Assembly (NCBI GenBank): GCA_013154385.1
Contig: JAADCO010000153.1
Coordinates: 1 to 19,441, forward strand
From: Thermodesulfobacteriota bacterium
Lineage (GTDB): Bacteria; Desulfobacterota; Thermodesulfobacteria; Thermodesulfobacteriales; Thermodesulfatatoraceae
Length of the DNA: 19,441 nt
Direction: 5' to 3'
Shown here one piece after another: positions 1-6,543 of the stretch. A program made the translations under genes and the position numbers. The notes beneath the pieces were generated by a model that ran no database searches, was not told where the DNA came from, and saw only the letters and a list, made by a program, of their open reading frames with translations. Every line of letters begins with the position of its first letter. The first letter of the stretch is position 1.

Positions 1-1850
1 CCGGCCGCACCGCCAGCCTGGGCACCACCGGCCTGAGCCTGGCGATAGGCCATCTCGGCGATCTTGTAAGAGGCCTGGGTGAGCTCTTCGGTGGCCTTCT
101 TGATGGCCTCGATGTCTTCGCCCTCCATGACCTTCTTGAGGGCCTCGATCTTTTCCTGGAGCTCCTTGCGCACGTCCTCCGGCACCTTGTCGCCGAGCTC
201 GGAGAGGGACTTCTCCACCGAGTAGATGATGCTGTCGGCCTGGTTGCGAGCCTCGATGAGCTCCTTGCGCCGCCTGTCTTCCTCGGCGTGGGCCTCGGCT
301 TCCTTGATCATGCGCTGGATCTCCTCCTCGCTGAGACCGGAGGACGGCTTGACCACCACGGACTGCTCCTTACCCGTGGCCAGGTCCTTGGCCGTCACGT
401 GCAAGATACCGTCGGCGTCGATGTCGAAGGTGACCTCGATCTGCGGCACACCGCGCGGCGCAGGCGGAATACCCACCAGCTCAAAGCGCGCGATGCTCTT
501 GTTGTCCTTGGCCATCGGCCGCTCACCCTGCAGCACGTGGATGGTCACCGAGGTCTGGTTGTCCGCCGCCGTGGTAAAGATCTGGCTCTTCCTCGTCGGA
601 ATGGTGGTTCCGCGAGGAATGATCGGGGTGAACACACCACCCAGGGTCTCGATACCCAGGGAGAGCGGAGTCACGTCGAGAAGCAGCACGTCCTTCACGT
701 CGCCCTTGAGCACGCCGCCCTGGATGGCCGCACCCATGGCCACCACCTCGTCGGGGTTCACGCCCTTTACGGGCTCCTTGCCGAAGATCTCCTTCACCTT
801 CTGCTGCACGCGCGGCATACGGGTCATACCGCCGACGAGGATGACCTCGTCAATGTCCTGCGGCGTGACCCCCGCATCCTTCATCGCGATGCGGCAGGGC
901 TCCTCAAGACGCTGGATGAGATCCTCGACCAAGGACTCGAGCTTGGCCCGGGTGAGCTTCATCACCAGGTGCTTCGGGCCACTCGCGTCAGCCGTGATAA
1001 AGGGAAGGTTGATCTCCGTCTCCTGCACCGTGGAGAGCTCGATCTTGGCCTTCTCCGCCGCCTCCTTGAGGCGCTGGAGGGCCATGCGGTCCTGGCGCAG
1101 GTCAATGCCGTGCTCCTTCTTGAACTCCTCGGCGATGTAGTCCACGATGCGCATGTCGAAGTCTTCACCGCCGAGGAAGGTGTCTCCAGAGGTGGCCTTC
1201 ACCTCGAAGACCCCGTCACCGATCTCGAGAATGGAGATATCGAAGGTGCCGCCGCCAAGGTCGAAGACGGCCACCGTACCCTCTTTCTTCTTGTCGAGCC
1301 CGTAGGCCAGACAAGCCGCCGTGGGCTCGTTGATGATCCGCAAGACGTTGAGTCCGGCGATACGGCCGGCATCCTTGGTGGCCTGCCGCTGCGTATCGTC
1401 GAAGTAGGCCGGGACCGTGATGACGGCTTCCTTGACCTCGGCCCCGCTATATTCCTGGGCATCATCGCGCAGCTTGCGAAGGATCATGGCCGAAATCTCC
1501 GGCGGGCTGTAGCGCTTGCCCCGCACCTCGACGTGGGCGTCGCCGTTCGGCGCCTCAACGATCTTGTAGGGCACGCGCTTGGCCCACTCCTGCACCACCG
1601 GGTCCTTGAACTTCCGGCCCATGAGGCGCTTGATACCGAAGATCGTATTTTCCGCATTGGTGATGGCCTGGCGCTTGGCCAACTGACCTACGAGGATCTG
1701 GCCGTCCTCAAGAAAGGCCACCACCGATGGTGTCGTCCGAGATCCTTCACGGTTGGGGATTACTTTGGGTTCCCCGCCCTCGAAAACGGCCATACAAGAG
1801 TTGGTCGTTCCCAGATCGATGCCCAAAGGTTTCGCAGTCTTCTCACTCAT
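1..1850 (-). CDS. dnaK: Chaperone protein DnaK (Hsp70), C-terminus cut by window edge
   Basis: ATP-dependent cytosolic Hsp70 chaperone working with DnaJ and GrpE. Reading the minus strand from the ATG at 1850 gives MSEKTAKPLGIDLGTTNSCM, the Hsp70 phosphate-1 motif, then an uninterrupted frame of 616 residues. Other family landmarks seen are NREGSRTTPSVVAF, VITVPAYFDDTQRQATKDAG, the adenosine-region stretch INEPTAACLAYG, VFDLGGGTFDISILEIGDG and GDTFLGGEDFD. The last visible residues, MAYRQAQAGGAQAGGAAG, are the Gly/Ala/Gln-rich tail typical of DnaK, so only about 20 residues should be missing to the left. The start is set by a GGAGGG ribosome site a few bases upstream in the 18-bp gap after grpE. 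Last visible gene of hrcA-grpE-dnaK; a dnaJ would lie outside the window. Confidence 0.97.
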   Translation of the reverse strand, partial: MSEKTAKPLGIDLGTTNSCMAVFEGGEPKVIPNREGSRTTPSVVAFLEDGQILVGQLAKRQAITNAENTIFGIKRLMGRKFKDPVVQEWAKRVPYKIVEAPNGDAHVEVRGKRYSPPEISAMILRKLRDDAQEYSGAEVKEAVITVPAYFDDTQRQATKDAGRIAGLNVLRIINEPTAACLAYGLDKKKEGTVAVFDLGGGTFDISILEIGDGVFEVKATSGDTFLGGEDFDMRIVDYIAEEFKKEHGIDLRQDRMALQRLKEAAEKAKIELSTVQETEINLPFITADASGPKHLVMKLTRAKLESLVEDLIQRLEEPCRIAMKDAGVTPQDIDEVILVGGMTRMPRVQQKVKEIFGKEPVKGVNPDEVVAMGAAIQGGVLKGDVKDVLLLDVTPLSLGIETLGGVFTPIIPRGTTIPTRKSQIFTTAADNQTSVTIHVLQGERPMAKDNKSIARFELVGIPPAPRGVPQIEVTFDIDADGILHVTAKDLATGKEQSVVVKPSSGLSEEEIQRMIKEAEAHAEEDRRRKELIEARNQADSIIYSVEKSLSELGDKVPEDVRKELQEKIEALKKVMEGEDIEAIKKATEELTQASYKIAEMAYRQAQAGGAQAGGAA

Positions 1851-1868
1851 TTTCTCACCCTCCAATCC

Positions 1869-2546
1869 TTAATTTTGATTTTCACCGGAGGTCTGGTCCC
1901 CCGATGTCTCTTTCTGCGCAGGCTTCTTGGCCACCGCTACCAAAGCGGGGCGAATGACTCTCTCGTGCAAGGTGTAGCCCTTCTGGAAGGTGCGCACCAC
2001 CGCACCTTCAGGATGCTCCTCGGTCTCTTCCACCGCCAGGGCTTCGTGCACTTCCGGACGGAAGGCCTCGCCAATGGCGACCTCAAACTGCTTGAGACCG
2101 AACTTCTCAAGGGTCTGGAGCAAGCCCTTGAGCGTGAGCTCGATCCCCTCGATCAGGGCCTCCACGTCCTGGCTCTTGCGAGCCGCTTCCAGGGCCCGCT
2201 CGAGGTTGTCAACAAAGGGCAAAAGCTCGCGCATGAAGGTCTCAAGCGCGTACTTGAAGTACTCCTCCTTCTCGCGCTTGAAGACCTTTTTCAGGTTCTC
2301 TATCTCCGCCGCGTAGCGGAGCATCTGATCACGATACTGCTTGGCTTCCTCTTCTTTTTGCTTGATCAGAGCAATCAGCTCTTCTCGGCTTTCAGGATAT
2401 GTCTCTTGCTCTTCCTGACGGGGCTCCTGAGCCTCCTGGGCTTCCTGACCCCCGCCCTGAGCTTCTTTTACTTCCATCACAGTATTTCCCTCCTCTGATG
2501 GTTTAGCAGGCACTCCGCCACGATAGAGGTGATAAACCTTGCTCAT
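1869..2546 (-). CDS. grpE: Nucleotide exchange factor GrpE
   Basis: Co-chaperone that speeds ADP release from DnaK. The protein has an acidic, Gln/Glu-rich N-terminus, a long coiled-coil helix (IALIKQKEEEAKQYRDQMLR onward), and the family C-terminal beta domain with GAVVRTFQKGYTLHERVIRPA. The start is uncertain. The ATG at 2546 (225 residues) follows GGGGTGA at a short distance. An in-frame GTG at 2480 or ATG at 2477 (about 202 residues) follows a better GAGGAGGG. The extra 22-23 residues, MSKVYHLYRGGVPAKPSEEG and following, use more A/T-ending codons than the rest, which mildly favours the shorter form. It lies 55 bp after hrcA and 18 bp before dnaK, so it is probably co-transcribed with both. 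Confidence 0.93.
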   Translation of the reverse strand: MSKVYHLYRGGVPAKPSEEGNTVMEVKEAQGGGQEAQEAQEPRQEEQETYPESREELIALIKQKEEEAKQYRDQMLRYAAEIENLKKVFKREKEEYFKYALETFMRELLPFVDNLERALEAARKSQDVEALIEGIELTLKGLLQTLEKFGLKQFEVAIGEAFRPEVHEALAVEETEEHPEGAVVRTFQKGYTLHERVIRPALVAVAKKPAQKETSGDQTSGENQN

Positions 2547-2601
2547 GGTTTCACCCCTATCGATTCTTTCGAGCGAAAACTTCCAATTGCCGGAAGAAAA
2601 G

Positions 2602-3636
2602 TTAAGTGCGGGGAGTGAGCTTGTCCAGAAGGTGGGAAAGAAACCGTGAAGTGTAGTCCACCACCGGGACCACCTTGGAATAGTCCATCCGCATGGGACC
2701 GATGACCGCCAAGCCCCCCAGCGGCTGCTGCTGCCGAAAGTAGGGGCTGGCCACGGCACTCAGGTCTCGCGGCACTCCCAGACCCGTCTCCGCGCCGATG
2801 AGGATCTGCACCCCGTGGGCCCCCAGACAGCGATCAATGATCTTGAGGAAGATGTTTTTTTCCTCAAAGGCCCGCAGGACTTCCTTCAGGCGCTCGACAT
2901 CTTTGAACTCCGGGATCTCAAGGAGCTTGCTGAGCCCCTCCACGATGGGCTCCTCGGGTTTTTCCCCCTCCTCGAGCTCCTCGAAGATGGTCTCAAGGAG
3001 CTTGCGCTCGGCCTCGATCTCCTTGAGGAGCTCGTCCCGGGCCTCCTCGAGCGTAAGATGCGGAAGCTTCACGTTCAGGTATTCCGCCAAACGCCGCAGG
3101 GCCTCCTCGGAGATGTGGGGCGGAATCTTTAAGAGCCGGTTGACCACGATGCCCGCCTGAGTCACCGCTACCACCAGGAGCAGACCGCGGCCCAGCGGGA
3201 CGAAGTCTATCTTCCAGAGGCGTTCGCTACCCAGGCGCGGGGCCGAAACCACCGCCGGAAAGCCCGTCACCTGCGTGAGGAGACGCGAGGCGACCTTCAA
3301 AAGCTCGGAAAGGTCTTCGATCTCCTCGCTCTCGAAGGCGCGTTCTATCTCTTCCTTGGTGCTCTCCGGAAGAGGGGTCGCTTCGAGAAGGTTCTCCACG
3401 TAGTAACGGAAGCCCTCTTCCGTGGGAATGCGCCCGGCGGAGACATGGGGCTGGGTGAGGAGCCCCAGTTCTTCGAGGTCAGCCATGATGTTTCGCACCG
3501 TGGCCGGGGATAGCGGCGGCTCCAAGCGTTTGGAGACCGTGCGCGAACCCACGGGTTCGGCGTGACGGATGTAGTCCTCCACCACGATGGCGAGGACCTT
3601 GCGATAGCGATCCGAGAGGTCAATGGTCTCAACCAT
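2602..3636 (-). CDS. hrcA: Heat-inducible transcription repressor HrcA
   Basis: Dimeric repressor of heat-shock operons, normally binding the CIRCE element. The 344-residue length is usual for the family. The N-terminal winged helix is clear: DRYRKVLAIVVEDYIRHAEP, VGSRTVSKR and LSPATVRNIMADLEELGLL followed by QPHVSAGRIPTEEGFRYYV. The C-terminus contains IGAETG and the GGLAVIGPMRMDYSKVVPVV block typical of HrcA. It is the first gene of the hrcA-grpE-dnaK cluster. The start ATG at 3636 has no recognisable ribosome-binding site (the leader ends TTTTTTCTTGCT), but the family N-terminus begins right there, so the start is likely correct. I found no CIRCE repeat in the 80 bp upstream. Confidence 0.96.
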   Translation of the reverse strand: MVETIDLSDRYRKVLAIVVEDYIRHAEPVGSRTVSKRLEPPLSPATVRNIMADLEELGLLTQPHVSAGRIPTEEGFRYYVENLLEATPLPESTKEEIERAFESEEIEDLSELLKVASRLLTQVTGFPAVVSAPRLGSERLWKIDFVPLGRGLLLVVAVTQAGIVVNRLLKIPPHISEEALRRLAEYLNVKLPHLTLEEARDELLKEIEAERKLLETIFEELEEGEKPEEPIVEGLSKLLEIPEFKDVERLKEVLRAFEEKNIFLKIIDRCLGAHGVQILIGAETGLGVPRDLSAVASPYFRQQQPLGGLAVIGPMRMDYSKVVPVVDYTSRFLSHLLDKLTPRT

Positions 3637-3676
3637 AGCAAGAAAAAATTCGAAATATTACCGCAAATTCCCCCAT

Positions 3677-3706
3677 AAACTAGCCCTGTCAAAGGCTTGG
3701 TGTCAA
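3677..3706 (-). promoter_or_regulatory. Possible sigma70-type promoter of hrcA-grpE-dnaK
   Basis: The short gap between the aor stop and hrcA contains two TTGACA hexamers on the minus strand (3706-3701 and 3692-3687) separated by 8 bp. The upstream one is followed after 18 bp by TAGTTT, a poor -10 match. No better -10 is visible for the second copy. A perfect -35 repeated twice is suggestive, but the -10 is weak, so this is a tentative call. Confidence 0.3.
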
Positions 3707-3716
3707 GGAGAGAGAA

Positions 3717-5474
3717 TCAGGCCCCGGATTCGAGGAGACTCTTGTAAATCGCAAGCCCCTGGCGCAGAAATTCCTCCTCAAGCTTGCCGTGGGGTGAGAC
3801 GGTCTCGAGGATGCGCCGCGGGATCTTGAGCTTGGTGAGCTCGAAACCCCGGGCCTTCTTGAAGGCGTACTTCCGGCGCAGGATCTTCCGCCCCAGGGCC
3901 TTGAGGTCTTCGACTTCGAAATCGAACCCCGAAACCTTGAAGATGCGGGAGAGGGTCTCGTAGTTGTAGACGCTGCGCCCGAAGAAACAGCACACCCCGG
4001 AAGAGAGGATCTGCCGATAGACCTCCTCGTCGAAGAGGATGTGCGCCAGTTTCTCGGGCGTGATCTCTTCCGGAGAGAGCTTCTGGTCGTAGCTGTAACC
4101 GCCGGAATCGAGATGACTGTGGCGCGAACCCGTGAGATGGGTCAGATGGGCCCCGTAGCCCGTGTGGTAACCCGGCATCTCGTTTCCCCCGAAGGCCAGG
4201 GCAAAGTCTTCGCCTCCGTAACGCGAGGAAGCGTAGGCCACGCCGCGGGCCAGGGCCGCATAGAACTCGTTGCTCTGATAGGCGATGTGGTGGAGCATCT
4301 GGAGGTAGGTCTCCACGTCGCCGAAGCGGGGTCTCAGGCCAAGCGTCTCCTCCTCGCCCACCAAGCCCTGCTCGAAGGCCTCCGTGGCCCAGGCGAGCAC
4401 CACCCCGCTGCTCATGGCGTCGAGCCCCAGGTTGTCTATGGTGTCGAGCAGTTTGAGGATGCCCTCGGCGGAGCCCACGCCGATCATGCTCCCGTTGGCG
4501 TAGATGGGCTCGTAGTCGTAGGAGATGAAGGTGGTCTTGTAGAAATAGGGCTCGTCTTCGTAGGGGGTGCGGAGGGCCGCCAGATGGATGCAGGCCATGG
4601 GGCAATGGCTGCACGCCAGACGGCGGCTGAGGAGATGCTCGGCAAAGTACTCGCCGCTTATCTTTTCCGCCATCTCGAAGCGGGTCTGGCGCAGGTTGCG
4701 CGTGGGAAGAGCCCCGCGTTCGTTAAGGGGGATGACGTTCACCGCCGTGCCGAGGTCGTGATACTTCTTGAGGGCCGGGGTCTCGCGCAGGCGCTTCAAG
4801 AGCTCGTCGTAGAGCTCGCGATAGAGCTTGCGATCCGTGACGGGGAGGGAGCGACGCCCCACCAGGCACACGGCCTTGAGCTTCTTGGCCCCGAAGAGGG
4901 CCCCCAGGCCCAGGCGTCCGAAGTGGCGATAGGTCTCGGTGACCACGCAGGAATAGGTCACCCCGGTCTCCCCGGCCGGACCGATGCGCAGGATGCTCCG
5001 CAACCCGCTTCCGGTTTCCTTCTCGCGGATGGCGCGCCCGGTGGCCGAAACCGAAAGCCCCCAGAGGGCCCGCGCGTCGCGGAACTTCACCCCGGAGCGG
5101 TCTATCACCAGATAGACCGGGATATCGCTCTGCCCGCGGATGACCACCGCCCCGTAGCCCGCCAGCCGGAGACACGTGGCGCTGCGGCCACCGGCGTGGC
5201 TCTCCCCCAGGTTTCCGGTATGCGGCGACTGGAACATGGCCACGGTCTTCGAGGCGATGGGGAAGAGGCCGTTGGCCGGCCCCACGGCCAGAATGATCGG
5301 GTTCTTCGGGTCCCGGGGGTCAATGCCCACCGGGCACTCCTCTTCGAGGAGCTTGCTGGCGACCCCGGTGCCGCCGATGTTTTCTTCGAAGAGTTCCGGG
5401 CGTTCTTCCACCCAGAACTTCTTGGTGGCCAGATCCACGTAAAGGACCCTCTTCAAAGGGTCATCCTTGAGCAT
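3717..5474 (-). CDS. Aldehyde:ferredoxin oxidoreductase family protein (tungsten/molybdopterin, AorB-like)
   Basis: Cytosolic bis-pterin (usually tungsten) enzyme family oxidising aldehydes to acids, or running in reverse with reduced ferredoxin. The 585 residues match AOR/FOR length. The N-terminal pterin-binding domain includes NIGGTGVASKLL, AVGPANGLFPIASK and SHAGGRSATCLRLAGYGAVV. The [4Fe-4S] ligands appear as Cys288-x2-Cys291-x3-Cys295 (ACSHCPMACIH) with the fourth at Cys495 or Cys496. That spacing is almost the same as in the well-studied Pyrococcus furiosus AOR. The stretch around residues 430-460 (GNEMPGYHTGYG, then TGSRHSHLD) differs from classical AOR, so the substrate is open. The start ATG has GGAGGAAGGA upstream and overlaps the end of the four-cluster ferredoxin gene by 14 bp, implying translational coupling and a two-subunit complex. 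Confidence 0.92.
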   Translation of the reverse strand: MLKDDPLKRVLYVDLATKKFWVEERPELFEENIGGTGVASKLLEEECPVGIDPRDPKNPIILAVGPANGLFPIASKTVAMFQSPHTGNLGESHAGGRSATCLRLAGYGAVVIRGQSDIPVYLVIDRSGVKFRDARALWGLSVSATGRAIREKETGSGLRSILRIGPAGETGVTYSCVVTETYRHFGRLGLGALFGAKKLKAVCLVGRRSLPVTDRKLYRELYDELLKRLRETPALKKYHDLGTAVNVIPLNERGALPTRNLRQTRFEMAEKISGEYFAEHLLSRRLACSHCPMACIHLAALRTPYEDEPYFYKTTFISYDYEPIYANGSMIGVGSAEGILKLLDTIDNLGLDAMSSGVVLAWATEAFEQGLVGEEETLGLRPRFGDVETYLQMLHHIAYQSNEFYAALARGVAYASSRYGGEDFALAFGGNEMPGYHTGYGAHLTHLTGSRHSHLDSGGYSYDQKLSPEEITPEKLAHILFDEEVYRQILSSGVCCFFGRSVYNYETLSRIFKVSGFDFEVEDLKALGRKILRRKYAFKKARGFELTKLKIPRRILETVSPHGKLEEEFLRQGLAIYKSLLESGA

Positions 5475-5871
5475 GTCCTTCCTCCAAGACCAGGACGTGA
5501 TGTGGGCAATACTGCGCGCAGTAGCCGCAATGCATGCAGATCACGGGTTTTCCGGTGGCCTCGTTCCAGAAGATGGCCTGAAGGGTGCAAGCCTCGCGGC
5601 AGAGACCGCAACCCAGGCACTTCTTGGGCGCAAGCACCACCCCGCCGCCCTTGCGCTTGATGAGGGCCCCGTTGGGACACACCGCGGCGCACGGCGGTTC
5701 CTCGCAGGCCCGACAAACCACCACCGTGAGCCCGCGGCTGATGCCCCCGCGGGAACGCACGTGGATGGCGGCCTCGGCAATGCCGCCTTCGCCGGTCCGC
5801 CGCTGGCAGGCGAACATGCAGAGCTGACATCCCACACAACGATCCGGGTCTACCACTTTGAGATGCGCCAT
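5461..5871 (-). CDS. Four-cluster [4Fe-4S] ferredoxin, AorA-like electron-transfer subunit
   Basis: A 136-residue polyferredoxin beginning MAHLKVVDPDRCVGCQLC. Sixteen cysteines form four motifs: CVGCQLCMFACQ, CRACEEPPCAAVC, CLGCGLCREACT and CMHCGYCAQYCP. Four [4Fe-4S] clusters are therefore expected. This matches the layout of AorA, the small subunit of bacterial AorABC aldehyde oxidoreductases, and of HycB/DmsB-like electron-transfer subunits. The ATG at 5871 is chosen because the first cluster motif begins 11 residues in and AGGAAG lies just upstream; the frame stays open further upstream but carries no family similarity. It overlaps the AOR gene by 14 bp and probably passes electrons from the tungsten site to ferredoxin or another acceptor. 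No flavoprotein AorC is adjacent. Confidence 0.9.
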   Translation of the reverse strand: MAHLKVVDPDRCVGCQLCMFACQRRTGEGGIAEAAIHVRSRGGISRGLTVVVCRACEEPPCAAVCPNGALIKRKGGGVVLAPKKCLGCGLCREACTLQAIFWNEATGKPVICMHCGYCAQYCPHHVLVLEEGHAQG

Positions 5872-5889
5872 ACTTCCTAGATACCATAA

Positions 5890-5908
5890 AACACGGTGGA
5901 GAACACGG
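5890..5908. repeat. Short direct repeat in the aorA / heme-protein divergent gap
   Basis: AACACGG occurs twice (5890-5896 and 5902-5908) with a 12-bp period inside the 66-bp gap between the divergent ferredoxin and heme-protein genes. The spacing approximates one helical turn, so it could be a tandem regulator half-site, but seven bases can recur by chance. Confidence 0.25.
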
Positions 5909-5937
5909 AGTTGACGCCCGCTGAGGAGGCCAGTTAA

Positions 5938-6543
5938 TTGGCCGGCATGAAATTGTTCTTTGTCCTGATGATCCTCTTCCTCGCGGCGGTGCAGGGCTGG
6001 GCTCAACCCCTGAAGAGCCTCGGCCTCATCGGAAACCGCGTGCAGGAACGATTCGAGACTCTGGTCCAGGAGGACCTCTCCCTCCTCGAAAAGGAAGGCT
6101 TCTACGAGGCCGCCAAGTTCTTCCGCAACTTCCCCAGGGAGCTCACCTACTGGACTCAAGACTACGTGGGAGACTACCGCGTGAAGGTGGAACTCTTCGC
6201 CCTGCAATACCGCGACATAGGCAACCTGGCCCCGCCGGAGGTGGCCGAAAGCCTGGAAAACTTCCTCGAGAGCCTGAGACTCGGCGAGGAGCCCCTGCCC
6301 CAGATCATCATCCGGGAGAGGGGGGAAAAGATCTTCTATCTCTACGTGTTGCCCTTAAAGGTGAAGAAGAGCTGTCTTCCCTGCCACGGCTCGCGCATCC
6401 GCTTCCAGGAAGAGCTGAGGGAACTCTACCCCGAAGACCAGGCCCGCGAGCTGAAGGTCGGCGACCTGCGCGGGGCCCTGGTCATCGAGATCGCCCCGGA
6501 AGCCCTCAATCGTTTCGCTTCGAAGCTTTCAAAAAGTCCTTGA
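5938..6543 (+). CDS. Exported monoheme c-type protein, DUF3365/Tll0287-like
   Basis: A 201-residue protein with an N-terminal signal sequence (hydrophobic core LFFVLMILFLAAV, likely cleavage after residues GWA near position 22) and one heme-c motif, Cys146-Leu-Pro-Cys-His150. The body resembles the DUF3365 / Tll0287-like heme domain, a periplasmic PAS-like fold often found on sensors: YVLPLKVKKSCLPCHG followed by GDLRGALVIEI. It stands alone here without a kinase domain, so it is either an electron carrier or a sensor fragment. A TTG start at 5938 is preferred because GGAGG ends 8 bp before it; the in-frame ATG at 5947 would be 17 bp away. Its last 38 bp overlap the 3' end of thiC on the opposite strand. 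Redox partner unknown. Confidence 0.8.
   Translation: MAGMKLFFVLMILFLAAVQGWAQPLKSLGLIGNRVQERFETLVQEDLSLLEKEGFYEAAKFFRNFPRELTYWTQDYVGDYRVKVELFALQYRDIGNLAPPEVAESLENFLESLRLGEEPLPQIIIRERGEKIFYLYVLPLKVKKSCLPCHGSRIRFQEELRELYPEDQARELKVGDLRGALVIEIAPEALNRFASKLSKSP

Noticed and set aside
288..2498. Very long open frame on the plus strand opposite dnaK and grpE (736 codons)
   Set aside because: It is antisense to two clear chaperone genes, its product is rich in Leu, Arg, His and Gly with no family motif, and such mirror frames arise from strong codon bias in GC-rich genes.
4041..5660. Open frame of 539 codons opposite the AOR gene
   Set aside because: Antisense to a gene with full AOR motifs; the composition is that of a codon-bias shadow and it has no recognisable domain.
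5872..6207. Upstream extension of the four-cluster ferredoxin to 248 residues
   Set aside because: The extra part is antisense to the heme-protein gene, has no family similarity, and the ATG at 5871 directly precedes the first cluster motif.
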